This document shows positions 1-7,814 of a stretch of DNA of 64,000 bases, one piece after another (position 1 is the first letter of the stretch; every line of letters begins with the position of its first letter). The DNA is from Alkalihalophilus marmarensis DSM 21297 (GTDB lineage: Bacteria > Bacillota > Bacilli > Bacillales > Bacillaceae_D): assembly GCF_000474275.2 (NCBI RefSeq), contig NZ_ATAE01000003.1:62001-126000 (forward strand), in the 5' to 3' direction. A program made the position numbers and the translations under genes. The notes under the pieces were generated by a model, which saw only the letters and a program-made list of their open reading frames with translations, did no database searches and was not told the origin of the DNA.

Positions 1-255
1 ATTTTAGAGTTTCAAGAATATGGTATGGCGAATCTTGATCCACTGTGGTGGGCGCTTGCATTAGGAGCTTGTTTAGGAGGAAATGCCACTATTATCGGAG
101 CCACGGCGAATGTGATTGTGGCAGGAATGGCTCTAAAAGCAAAACAGCCGTTCAGTTATTGGGAGTTTTTAAAAGTTGGAGCGCCTATTGCGATTCTTTC
201 GTTTGTGATATCAAGTATCTATATTTACTTACGCTATCTTATCCATTTTCAATAA
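1..255 (+). CDS. ArsB/NhaD-type (SLC13-like) ion transporter, C-terminal fragment
   Basis: The frame is open from base 1, so this is the last 84 codons of a gene that begins before the window. The visible part has the hairpin-loop motif GGNATIIGATANVIVAG, typical of the C-terminal half of the ArsB/NhaD/citrate-transporter superfamily. A short basic loop and one last membrane helix ending in YLRYLIHFQ follow. Such proteins exchange Na+ or arsenite or carry anions across the cytoplasmic membrane. The substrate cannot be told from this fragment. No hairpin terminator is obvious in the 116 bases before the next gene. Confidence 0.75.
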   Translation: MLEFQEYGMANLDPLWWALALGACLGGNATIIGATANVIVAGMALKAKQPFSYWEFLKVGAPIAILSFVISSIYIYLRYLIHFQ

Positions 256-371
256 ACGTATTTGATTAAATAAAGCTAAATCAGACTTACCAAAAGCTTC
301 AATTCATCACCATTTAAAGATTGCACATACTATTTGCAGAGACTTGTTTGGTGATGAAAGGAGCGTTGACG

Positions 372-1028
372 ATGGATTTTGTGACAATCATTCTGCGGAC
401 ATTTTTGGTGTATGTCATTATTCTCCTCGTCTTACGCTTGATGGGTAAGCGAGAGATTGGCCAATTATCCGTTCTTGATTTTGTTGTCTCTATCATGATT
501 GCTGAACTAGCCGTTATTTCAATCGATAATTTTAGTTCACCAATGATTCATTCATTAATCCCTATCTTTGTCTTATCCATTATTCAAATCACCTTTGCAG
601 TTATTTCTTTAAAAAGTGAGAAGCTGCGTGATTTCTTGGATGGGGAGCCTTCTGTCTTGATTAAAGAAGGAAAAATTGATGAACATGAAATGAGAAAACA
701 GCGATATAACTTTGATGATTTACTGGTTCAGCTGAGGCAAAACAAAGTGGCAAAGCTTTCAGATGTGGAGTTTGCTATTCTAGAGCCATCCGGTAAGCTT
801 TCTGTTATAGAAAAGTCAAAACAAAATGAGAATAGCGGTCCAAATATGCCATTACCGCTTATTTTAGATGGGAAAGTACAAGAAGAACATTTAGATAAGA
901 TTAATAAAACACCTCTATGGTTGAGGCAGGAAATGCGAAAGATCGGTTATCGTGATATTAAGAAAATTTCTTATTGTGCATTAAGGGATGATCAATCTTT
1001 TTTTGTAGATGTGAAGGACGAACAATAA
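372..1028 (+). CDS. yrbG: DUF421 membrane protein, YrbG-like
   Basis: This 218-residue protein has three N-terminal membrane helices, with the family signature LRLMGKREIGQLSVLDFVV in the first third, followed by the soluble DUF421 domain. FLDGEPSVLIKEGKI and the RYNFDDLLVQLR segment are typical of this family. The ATG at 372 is chosen over the upstream ATG at 321 because AAAGGAG sits nine bases before it and the homologous N-terminus begins here. In B. subtilis yrbG lies in the same spoVB-secDF neighbourhood, which supports orthology. The biochemical role is unknown; some DUF421 proteins affect spore or envelope properties. Confidence 0.85.
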   Translation: MDFVTIILRTFLVYVIILLVLRLMGKREIGQLSVLDFVVSIMIAELAVISIDNFSSPMIHSLIPIFVLSIIQITFAVISLKSEKLRDFLDGEPSVLIKEGKIDEHEMRKQRYNFDDLLVQLRQNKVAKLSDVEFAILEPSGKLSVIEKSKQNENSGPNMPLPLILDGKVQEEHLDKINKTPLWLRQEMRKIGYRDIKKISYCALRDDQSFFVDVKDEQ

Positions 1029-1131
1029 TCGTTTGTTGTATGTAGCAAATTTGCAGCAAAATGGTTAGAAGTGGAGACAGGCTTTTTTGTTTGTTCATAT
1101 GATAGATATGAACGACAAAGGAGGTTTCTGT

Positions 1132-1437
1132 GTGTCTAATTATTATGAACTAGCCAAAGAACATCAAGGTCAAAGAGTGACGATTACAGATCGGTCTGGT
1201 GCCGTGTATACTGGTAGATTAATGAATGTTGATACTGAACATGTATACCTTGAGGTAGAGCAAGACGCAAAAGAAATGTATGAGCAGGATTCGTATGATC
1301 GGAGCGGAGGCTATGGCTATTATCAGCCGCTATATCCAGCACCTTACCCGCCGCCATGTCCAAAAAACGATGTCATTCCGATTGCTCTTGCGGCTATAGG
1401 CGGTTTTGCTTTAGCTAGTGCGTTCTTCTGGTGGTAA
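1132..1437 (+). CDS. Small Sm-like/hypothetical protein with C-terminal hydrophobic tail
   Basis: The product is 101 residues long. The GTG at 1132 is the likely start because AAAGGAGG precedes it at normal spacing, while the upstream ATG codons lack a ribosome site. The N-terminal 50 residues (GQRVTITDRSGAVYTGRLMNVDTEHVYLEVE) look like an Sm/LSm-type small beta barrel, here an inference from pattern only. A Gly/Tyr/Pro-rich linker (about residues 60-80) and one C-terminal hydrophobic helix follow, so the protein may be membrane-anchored. A hairpin terminator follows directly. Its function is unknown. Confidence 0.7.
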   Translation: MSNYYELAKEHQGQRVTITDRSGAVYTGRLMNVDTEHVYLEVEQDAKEMYEQDSYDRSGGYGYYQPLYPAPYPPPCPKNDVIPIALAAIGGFALASAFFWW

Positions 1438-1452
1438 GAACCTCAATTTATT

Positions 1453-1485
1453 AAGCTAATCTTAATAATGGGATTAGCTTTTTAT
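1453..1485 (+). terminator. Rho-independent terminator
   Basis: AAGCTAATC pairs with GATTAGCTT across a ten-base loop, followed by a T run. It ends the transcript of the Sm-like gene. Confidence 0.8.
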
Positions 1486-1616
1486 TATGGAATAATAACT
1501 TACTATTCTGAATATAACGTGAATACTTGTTTTATTGAAATAGATATGTAAAATAGCATTATACATTTGTTCTTCTACAGGAGACAATCTTTAGGAGACA
1601 TAACGGGGGTAGAGAG

Positions 1617-2756
1617 ATGAAACTTTTAGGGAAACTGCTCATTGGTATTATTTTAGGTATCATTATCGGTTTGGCAGCACCAGAATGGGTCGTTAGAGTC
1701 TTAGTCACTTTTAAAACGCTTTTCGGCAGCTTTATTACATTCATCGTGCCATTTATTATTTTATTCTTTATTGCAAGCGGCGTAGCAGGACTTGGAAAAC
1801 GAAGCGGAAAGCTGGTTGGAAGTACAGTAGGTCTTGCGTATGTTTCAACTGTTCTTGCCGGCCTTTTAGCTTTCACAGTGGCCTCATTCATCATTCCAAT
1901 GCTGACAACACCTAGTGAAGCGGTGGAGGAAGCAGGGGGACTTGAGCCGTTTTTAAGTTTTGAGATTGAACCATTAATGGGGATTGTAACAGCATTAGTC
2001 ATGGCCTTTGTCTTTGGTATCGGGGTTTCTAAAACAGGAAGCGAAAAGATTAAAGCTTTCTTTGATGAAGGCCGTGATATTATTGAACTCGTTATTGCAG
2101 CAATCATTATCCCGCTATTACCATTCTATATCGCAGGGATCTTCTCAGAGCTTGCTTATGAAGGAACTGTGTTTGAAACATTGAGCTTATTTGCTGTTGT
2201 ATTAATTTTAGCGATTTCTCTTCATTTAGTTTGGCTTGTTATCCAATATTCAACTGCAGGAGCTCTTCGTAAACAAAATCCATTTAAGCTTCTAGCAAAT
2301 ATGGCTCCGGCCTATGCAACGGCGATCGGAACAATGAGTAGTGCAGCAACGATTCCGGTAACATTACAATCAGTTAAAAAGAATAACGTAAAAGAAAATA
2401 TTGCAAACTTCGGAGTGCCGCTCTGTGCGACGATTCATTTATCAGGTAGTGTCATCACCATTGTGACTTGTGCGATGGCCGTGATGATGATCACGCCAGA
2501 GTTAGCAGCACCGACTCTTGCAAATATGCTTCCGGTTATCTTTATGCTTGGGCTGATTATGGTTGCAGCACCTGGCGTACCAGGAGGAGCAATTATGGCT
2601 GCACTAGGAGTATTAACGTCTATGCTTGGATTCAGCGAAGCAGCTATTGGTTTAATGATTGCTCTTTACATGGCTCAAGACAGCTTTGGTACTGCTACAA
2701 ACGTAACCGGAGACGGAGCGATTAATTTAATCATTGATAAGTTTTCTAAATCATAA
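1617..2756 (+). CDS. Dicarboxylate/amino acid:cation symporter (DAACS/SLC1 family)
   Basis: This 379-residue, multi-helix protein has the SLC1 fold: an N-terminal membrane domain, the serine-rich re-entrant loop (GTMSSAATIPVT, about residue 240) and a TM8 signature ending NVTGD. Na+-coupled uptake of an amino acid or dicarboxylate is expected. Two positions that bind the side-chain carboxylate in GltPh differ. The Arg before the Thr (GltPh R397) is Gly in DSFGTATNVTGD, and GltPh D390 aligns with Tyr. A neutral substrate therefore seems more likely than glutamate or aspartate (inference). The gene is monocistronic, between a terminator upstream and another downstream. Confidence 0.88.
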   Translation: MKLLGKLLIGIILGIIIGLAAPEWVVRVLVTFKTLFGSFITFIVPFIILFFIASGVAGLGKRSGKLVGSTVGLAYVSTVLAGLLAFTVASFIIPMLTTPSEAVEEAGGLEPFLSFEIEPLMGIVTALVMAFVFGIGVSKTGSEKIKAFFDEGRDIIELVIAAIIIPLLPFYIAGIFSELAYEGTVFETLSLFAVVLILAISLHLVWLVIQYSTAGALRKQNPFKLLANMAPAYATAIGTMSSAATIPVTLQSVKKNNVKENIANFGVPLCATIHLSGSVITIVTCAMAVMMITPELAAPTLANMLPVIFMLGLIMVAAPGVPGGAIMAALGVLTSMLGFSEAAIGLMIALYMAQDSFGTATNVTGDGAINLIIDKFSKS

Positions 2757-2762
2757 TTAGGA

Positions 2763-2795
2763 AGAGCTTCAGCAGATATGCTGAAGCTCTTTTTA
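2763..2795 (+). terminator. Rho-independent terminator between convergent genes
   Basis: AGAGCTTCAGCA pairs perfectly with TGCTGAAGCTCT and is followed by five Ts on the plus strand. It sits between the convergent DAACS gene and spoVB. Confidence 0.85.
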
Positions 2796-2796
2796 G

Positions 2797-4368
2797 TTAT
2801 CCTTTTGGTACTAATTTTGCTACATGGCGGCCGACTACAGGTATACGATTAAGTTCCTCTTTTTTAATAAGCCCGAGAAAAATCATTAAGATGCTGTAGA
2901 AAAGAGTGGTTATAGAGATGCTGAGTAATGTTTTTGTGACTAGTGACTGGTCAAGGAATGCATGATTTAAGCAAAGGAAGCCAATCCAGGTAGATGAGCC
3001 GATCAGCAATATAACTTTAACGACTAGTTTGATATCGATTGTGAAGCTTACTGTTTTGACAACCGTTGCAAAATGAAGCAGAGTGACTAATATGAAGCCA
3101 ATGACAATCGCCAGGGCTGCACCCATAATGCCGAGTTCTGGTCTAGTGGCTAATGCAAAGATCGCACCTATTTTAACAACGGCTCCAAATAAACTGTTCA
3201 TCATCGCAGCTTTGGCTAAATCTAATGCCTGAAGTGTTGCTTGAAGCGGACCTTGAAAGTATAAGAAGATACTAAACGGCGCCATTACTTTCACATATGT
3301 TGCAACGGACGGAGCATTATACATAAGCTCCATAATTGGTTCTGCGTAGACGTAAAGAACGACAACTGATACGCCGCCAGAGATAAGGGCGAGTCTTAGT
3401 GCCTGACCTAAGCGATGGTGGATCGTTTTGAATTGTTTTTTAGCGGCAGCTTCACTGATTGCCGGAACCAGTGAGACGGATAAAGAGTACGTAATAAAAG
3501 TAGGAAGCAAGATAAGCGGAATAACAAAACCAGCTAATTCACCATATTGTCTTGTCGCCATGACTGTCGCAACCCCTGCAAGCGCTAAACTTTGAGCGAC
3601 AACAATCGGTTCAAAAAACAAGGATATTGAACCAATGAGACGGCTCCCAGTCGTAGGAAGCGCAATTCGCATGAGGTCATTGAATGTATGTCTTCCTTCC
3701 TTCACATAGCTAAAGAAGCCAGAGCGGATCTTAAATCGTTTGTTTGATTTGAACATATAAATCATATAAAGAAGGGATGCGAGCTCTCCGAATACCACTG
3801 AGATCATAGCTCCTGCTGCGGCATATTCTACACCCATTGGCAAAAAGGCACTTGTCATCACTGCAACTAATGTAATTCTTACGACCTGTTCAATAACTTG
3901 TGAGTAGGCAGTAGGCTTCATGTTTTGGCGCCCTTGGAAATATCCACGCATGACAGAAGAGAGAGCAACAATTGGGACAATCGGAGCAATTGCAATCAGT
4001 GGGTAATAAGCCCGTGCATCTGTAAGCATTGTCTTTGATATAATGGGAGCAAAGAGAATCATGGCTGCAGTAAAAATAATACTCAACGTACCGGTTATAG
4101 CTAACGATACGACTAAGATTTTCTTTATTCTGCTTCGGTCGCCTTTTGCTTCTGCTTCAGCAACAAGCTTTGAAATGGCGACAGGAAGGCCAAGCTGGGT
4201 GATGGTTATAACAAGAAGTAAGGTAGGAACAGCCATCATGTAAAGCCCGACGCCTTCAGCTCCCATAATACGTGCGACAACGATTTTATTAACAAAGCCT
4301 AGAAAGCGCGTGATGAGTCCTGCTATGATGAGGATCAACGTCCCTTTTATAAAGGTCTGTTTTGACAT
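2797..4368 (-). CDS. spoVB: Stage V sporulation protein B (MurJ/oligosaccharide-flippase superfamily)
   Basis: This 523-residue polytopic membrane protein of the MATE-like flippase superfamily is predicted to translocate lipid-linked precursor during spore cortex synthesis. The N-terminus MSKQTFIKGTLILIIAGL and the following motif RIMGAEGVGLYMMAVP match SpoVB as I know it from Bacillus (518 residues). The start is placed at the ATG at 4368, giving MSKQ, rather than at 4386. The inner ATG is preceded by GTAGGG and matches the family start. It is divergent from the next gene and, as in B. subtilis, neighbours yrbG, comN and secDF. I saw no convincing sigma-E promoter at the right spacing. Confidence 0.93.
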   Translation of the reverse strand: MSKQTFIKGTLILIIAGLITRFLGFVNKIVVARIMGAEGVGLYMMAVPTLLLVITITQLGLPVAISKLVAEAEAKGDRSRIKKILVVSLAITGTLSIIFTAAMILFAPIISKTMLTDARAYYPLIAIAPIVPIVALSSVMRGYFQGRQNMKPTAYSQVIEQVVRITLVAVMTSAFLPMGVEYAAAGAMISVVFGELASLLYMIYMFKSNKRFKIRSGFFSYVKEGRHTFNDLMRIALPTTGSRLIGSISLFFEPIVVAQSLALAGVATVMATRQYGELAGFVIPLILLPTFITYSLSVSLVPAISEAAAKKQFKTIHHRLGQALRLALISGGVSVVVLYVYAEPIMELMYNAPSVATYVKVMAPFSIFLYFQGPLQATLQALDLAKAAMMNSLFGAVVKIGAIFALATRPELGIMGAALAIVIGFILVTLLHFATVVKTVSFTIDIKLVVKVILLIGSSTWIGFLCLNHAFLDQSLVTKTLLSISITTLFYSILMIFLGLIKKEELNRIPVVGRHVAKLVPKG

Positions 4369-4500
4369 GTGCAGCCCTACTTTCATAAAAAAATATGGAT
4401 ATTTTCCGCTATTATTTATATGCTTAGTAGTGGGGCAAGCATGACAAGTTGTTTAAAAGTCGTTGGTATGGGATTAGAGAATAGAGAGGAAGAGTATTGA

Positions 4501-4986
4501 GTGAAACACACGATTGAGGAATTTTTAATTAACACATTTGGTTTTCTGCCGCCGGAATTATTAGTTATTGTTATTTCAGCTATGCCGATCTTAGAGCTTA
4601 GGGGAGGCATTCCACTTGCGCATCAGCTTGGATTTTCATTTGGAGAGGCACTGTTTTATGGCATCTTAGGGAATTTGCTGCCGATCATTCCGATCTTATT
4701 ATTATTTCGTCCGGTAAGTAAGTGGATGCTGAGATTCTCTATGTACAAACGATTTTATGATTGGTTATATAACCGCACAATGAAAAAAAGCAATAATGTT
4801 GAAAAGTTCGGTGCACTGGGATTAATTTTATTTACGGCCGTGCCGCTTCCGACCACAGGAGCCTATTCAGCAAGTCTTGCAGCCATTTTATTCTTCATTC
4901 CGCTAAAATCGGCTTTTCTAGCGATTGCAACTGGTGTTGTTATTGCAGGAGTAGGAATTGCAGGCGTTATGTATATGGTTTTTTAA
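4501..4986 (+). CDS. Small multidrug-export family membrane protein (COG2426)
   Basis: This 161-residue membrane protein starts at a GTG (4501) after AGGAAGAG. The early motif LRGGIPLAHQLGFSFGEALFYGILGNLLP and the later GALGLILFTAVPLPTTGAYSASLAA are hallmarks of the Sm_multidrug_ex/COG2426 family. Transport is the family annotation, but no substrate is established. Roughly four to five helices with a basic cytoplasmic loop (YKRFYDWLYNRTMKK) are visible. Only 36 bases separate it from comN, so co-transcription is likely. Confidence 0.8.
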   Translation: MKHTIEEFLINTFGFLPPELLVIVISAMPILELRGGIPLAHQLGFSFGEALFYGILGNLLPIIPILLLFRPVSKWMLRFSMYKRFYDWLYNRTMKKSNNVEKFGALGLILFTAVPLPTTGAYSASLAAILFFIPLKSAFLAIATGVVIAGVGIAGVMYMVF

Positions 4987-5022
4987 GGAAGCTTGCACAA
5001 CAATTGAAGGGAGCATGATAGG

Positions 5023-5298
5023 ATGGATAAACAACAGTTTGAGAGTTGGAGATATGACGTACAGCCTGCTTTATCTTCTAAAGTAGATGAGTTTCATTTT
5101 TTAGGGTATGAACGAGTAACAGAAGATCAAGTATGGGCTTGTTTAATGTATCGTCTGCGAAAACAAAAAGAGTTTATTCATCTTCATGCCTTTGTTCAGG
5201 CGATTTTATCGTTAAAGGTCCAAGATTACATGACTTGGGTTACAAAAGAAAGCTACCGTGAAAAGAACGATTGGTTTGCAAAAGAAACACTCGTATAG
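5023..5298 (+). CDS. comN: Post-transcriptional regulator ComN
   Basis: This 91-residue soluble protein begins MDKQQFESWRYDVQPALSSK and matches the short ComN (YrzD) family that sits next to secDF in Bacillus. ComN was described in B. subtilis as promoting comE mRNA localisation or expression at division sites. The middle segment VTEDQVWACLMYRLRKQKE is the conserved helical part. The ATG has an AAGGGAG ribosome site. Position between the COG2426 gene and secD supports the call. Confidence 0.85.
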   Translation: MDKQQFESWRYDVQPALSSKVDEFHFLGYERVTEDQVWACLMYRLRKQKEFIHLHAFVQAILSLKVQDYMTWVTKESYREKNDWFAKETLV

Positions 5299-5347
5299 GT
5301 AGTTTTTACATAAACATGACTAAAGAATGAGAATATTCTAGATGAAA

Positions 5348-5377
5348 TTGACAGGAATTTTCATTAAAAGCTATAAT
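5348..5377 (+). promoter_or_regulatory. Sigma-A-type promoter for secD-secF
   Basis: A perfect -35 box TTGACA (5348-5353), an 18-base spacer and a perfect -10 box TATAAT (5372-5377) are present. The transcript would start about 60-70 bases before the secD start codon and include the hairpin at 5392-5419. Confidence 0.8.
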
Positions 5378-5391
5378 AAGACTATTGTGTA

Positions 5392-5419
5392 AATGCTTGT
5401 CTCCTAGTAGACAAGCATT
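5392..5419 (+). promoter_or_regulatory. Perfect 11-bp hairpin in the secD 5' leader
   Basis: AATGCTTGTCT and AGACAAGCATT pair perfectly around the six-base loop CCTAGT. No T run follows, so it is not a standard terminator. It lies between the promoter and the unusually strong AGGAGGAGG ribosome site. A role in mRNA stability, processing or translation control is possible but not shown. Confidence 0.55.
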
Positions 5420-5451
5420 AGTGCGTTAATAGGAGGAGGCATTAGAGCAAC

Positions 5452-6756
5452 ATGGTGAAAAAAGGCCGAATTATCGCTTTTTTTCTCATCGTACTCATCT
5501 TCGGAGGGCTGATCAGCCAGACGGTTTTGGGAATTACGAAGGAAATCAAGCTTGGACTAGACCTTCAAGGCGGATTTGAAATTTTATATCAAGTCAATCC
5601 TGCTAATGAAGGAGATGTGATTGATCAACAAGCACTTAGTGCAACGGTAGGTGCGTTGAACCAGCGTGTCAATGTACTCGGTGTATCAGAGCCGAACATT
5701 CAAATTGAAGGTGATGATCGTATTCGTGTTCAGTTAGCGGGTGTTGATGACCAGCAAACGGCACGTGATCTTTTATCTACAGAAGCAAATTTAACATTTC
5801 GTGATGTAAATGATGAAGTGCTTTTAGACGGAAGTGATTTGCAGCAAAACGGGGCAAGCTCTTCATTTAAAGACCAGACGAATGAGCCGATTGTCACGCT
5901 CACATTACGTGATGCGCGATTATTTGAAGACATAACAAGGGAGATTTCAAGCAGGCCTCCTGGTGAAAATTTATTAGTGATCTGGCTTGATTTTGAAGAA
6001 GGGGTAGACTCTTACGAAGCAGAAATGATGAGTGAGGATCCGAAATTCTTATCTGCTGCCTCTGTTCGTCAAGTCATTCCTTCAAGAGATGTTATGATCG
6101 AAGGGAATTTTACAGTTGAGGAAACTCGCTTTATTGCTGAAGTATTAAATGCAGGATCTCTTCCTGTTCAGCTAGAAGAGATGTATTCGAATTCAGTAGG
6201 GGCTTCTCTTGGGGAACAGGCAATGGAGAAGACGATCTATGCCGGATTTATTGGGATTGCGTTAATCTTCTTATACATGCTTTTCTATTATCGTTTTATG
6301 GGTGTGATCGCTGTGATTACCCTAAGCATGTACATTTATCTAGTACTTCTTGTGTTTAACTGGATGAATGCGATTTTAACACTTCCTGGGATTGCTGCGT
6401 TAATTTTAGGTGTTGGTATGGCTGTTGATGCAAATATCATCACTTACGAGCGTATTAAAGAAGAAATTCGCTCAGGTAAATCGATTATGTCGGCATTCAA
6501 AGCAGGCAGCCGTCGTTCGTTATCGACGATTCTCGATGCCAATATTACGACGATTCTTGCAGCAGGTGTTCTATTTGCATATGGGACAAGCTCGGTTCAA
6601 GGGTTTGCAGTAATGTTAATTGTAAGTATTTTAACAAGCTTTATTACAGCAGTATTCGGTTCGCGTTTATTGCTTGGATTATGGGTAAACAGTCGCGCGT
6701 TGAACAAGAAGCCGCGCATGTTCGGTGTGAAAGAAGGTGAAATCGATGAGCTTTAA
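5452..6756 (+). CDS. secD: Protein translocase subunit SecD
   Basis: This 434-residue RND-type accessory subunit of the Sec translocon uses the proton or sodium motive force to aid late export. It has an N-terminal helix, then LGLDLQGGFEILY (the D1 motif), a large extracytoplasmic domain, and five C-terminal helices with the family motif LGVGMAVDANIITYERIKEE around residue 325. In B. subtilis SecD and SecF are fused into one SecDF of about 737 residues; here SecD ends with its own stop. secF starts 11 bases before that stop, so the two are translationally coupled. A sigma-A promoter and leader hairpin precede the gene. Confidence 0.95.
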   Translation: MVKKGRIIAFFLIVLIFGGLISQTVLGITKEIKLGLDLQGGFEILYQVNPANEGDVIDQQALSATVGALNQRVNVLGVSEPNIQIEGDDRIRVQLAGVDDQQTARDLLSTEANLTFRDVNDEVLLDGSDLQQNGASSSFKDQTNEPIVTLTLRDARLFEDITREISSRPPGENLLVIWLDFEEGVDSYEAEMMSEDPKFLSAASVRQVIPSRDVMIEGNFTVEETRFIAEVLNAGSLPVQLEEMYSNSVGASLGEQAMEKTIYAGFIGIALIFLYMLFYYRFMGVIAVITLSMYIYLVLLVFNWMNAILTLPGIAALILGVGMAVDANIITYERIKEEIRSGKSIMSAFKAGSRRSLSTILDANITTILAAGVLFAYGTSSVQGFAVMLIVSILTSFITAVFGSRLLLGLWVNSRALNKKPRMFGVKEGEIDEL

Positions 6757-7690
6757 TTTTCAAAACCGCGAGATAGATTTTGTTCAGCATCGTAAAAAGT
6801 TCTTCACGTTCTCGCTTGCTGCTATGCTCATTGGTGTCATCCTTTTGCTGACGATGGGGTTGAATTTAGGAATCGACTTTGAAAGTGGATCTCAAGTGGA
6901 GATTCTTGCTGAAGAGCCGCTTACAGCAGAGCAGGTGGAAGCAGAATTTGCTCAAATTGGTTCAGGATATACGCCTGATGACATTACATTAGGCGGAGAT
7001 CGTAATGAAATGGCTACAGCACGCTTTATCGGTGTGCTTGATGCAGGAGAGATAGCAGAAATTCAATCGTATTTTTCCGAGAATTTCGGGGCTGAGCCTA
7101 ATATTGGCACAGTATCTCCTACAGTAGGGCAAGAGCTTGCTCGTAATGCGTTAATTTCTGTATTAATTGCTTCTGTCGGGATTATCATCTATGTAACGAT
7201 TCGATTTGAATTTTTATATGGGGTTGCTGCGATTGTGGCACTGTTGCATGATGCATTCTTTATTATTGCGGTATTCAGTTTACTGCAGATTCAAGTAAAT
7301 GTTCCCTTTATAGCAGCCGTATTAACGATTGTCGGTTATTCCATTAATGATACAATTGTTACCTTTGACCGGATTCGTGAGAACATGAAGCTAACAAAAC
7401 GAGTGAAGGATTTTAATGATCTTGCAGCCGTTGTAAACAAAAGCCTCGTGCAGACACTTGCCCGTTCAATTAACACCGTATTAACAGTCGTATTTGCAGC
7501 TGCTGCCTTATTTATATTTGGCGGGGAAGCGATTCGATCATTTGCGCTTGCTTTATTAATCGGGCTTGTAGCTGGGACCTACTCATCTATGTTCCTCGCT
7601 TCACAGTTATGGTTGATCTGGAAGTCAAAACAGCTTAAAAAACAAAAGTTTAAGAGTAAACCTCAGCCAGAAGAAGAGCCGACTGTTTAG
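6746..7690 (+). CDS. secF: Protein translocase subunit SecF
   Basis: The 314-residue SecF partner of SecD begins MSFNFQNREIDFVQHRKKFF and then shows GLNLGIDFESGSQVEI. The C-terminal half has the RND transmembrane set with TIVGYSINDTIVTFDRIREN around residue 200. ATG 6746 is preferred over the in-frame GTG at 6737 because GAAGGTGA then lies at proper spacing. The gene overlaps the 3' end of secD by 11 bases. The charged tail KSKQLKKQKFKSKPQPEEE is cytoplasmic. A strong hairpin terminator follows. Confidence 0.95.
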   Translation: MSFNFQNREIDFVQHRKKFFTFSLAAMLIGVILLLTMGLNLGIDFESGSQVEILAEEPLTAEQVEAEFAQIGSGYTPDDITLGGDRNEMATARFIGVLDAGEIAEIQSYFSENFGAEPNIGTVSPTVGQELARNALISVLIASVGIIIYVTIRFEFLYGVAAIVALLHDAFFIIAVFSLLQIQVNVPFIAAVLTIVGYSINDTIVTFDRIRENMKLTKRVKDFNDLAAVVNKSLVQTLARSINTVLTVVFAAAALFIFGGEAIRSFALALLIGLVAGTYSSMFLASQLWLIWKSKQLKKQKFKSKPQPEEEPTV

Positions 7691-7725
7691 TAAATGAACA
7701 GGTGCAAAGCAAGAGACATAATATG

Positions 7726-7756
7726 AGATCATGGTGCATACCATGATCTTTTTTTT
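7726..7756 (+). terminator. Rho-independent terminator after secF
   Basis: AGATCATGGT pairs perfectly with ACCATGATCT around a four-base loop, followed by eight Ts. Confidence 0.92.
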
Positions 7757-7814
7757 GGTACAATAACGTGGAGTGGTGGCAGGTTTTGGTATACTATCTA
7801 TGTGAGGTGAGCAT

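Noticed and set aside
1559-2107. 182-codon minus-strand frame opposite the DAACS gene
   Set aside because: It is a shadow of the membrane-protein gene; the composition (many Ile, Thr, Pro, Ser) is typical of reverse translation of hydrophobic codons.
4369-4470. Sigma-E promoter for spoVB
   Set aside because: GCATATA and CATATTTT are present on the minus strand but about 19 bases apart, too far for a standard sigma-E promoter.
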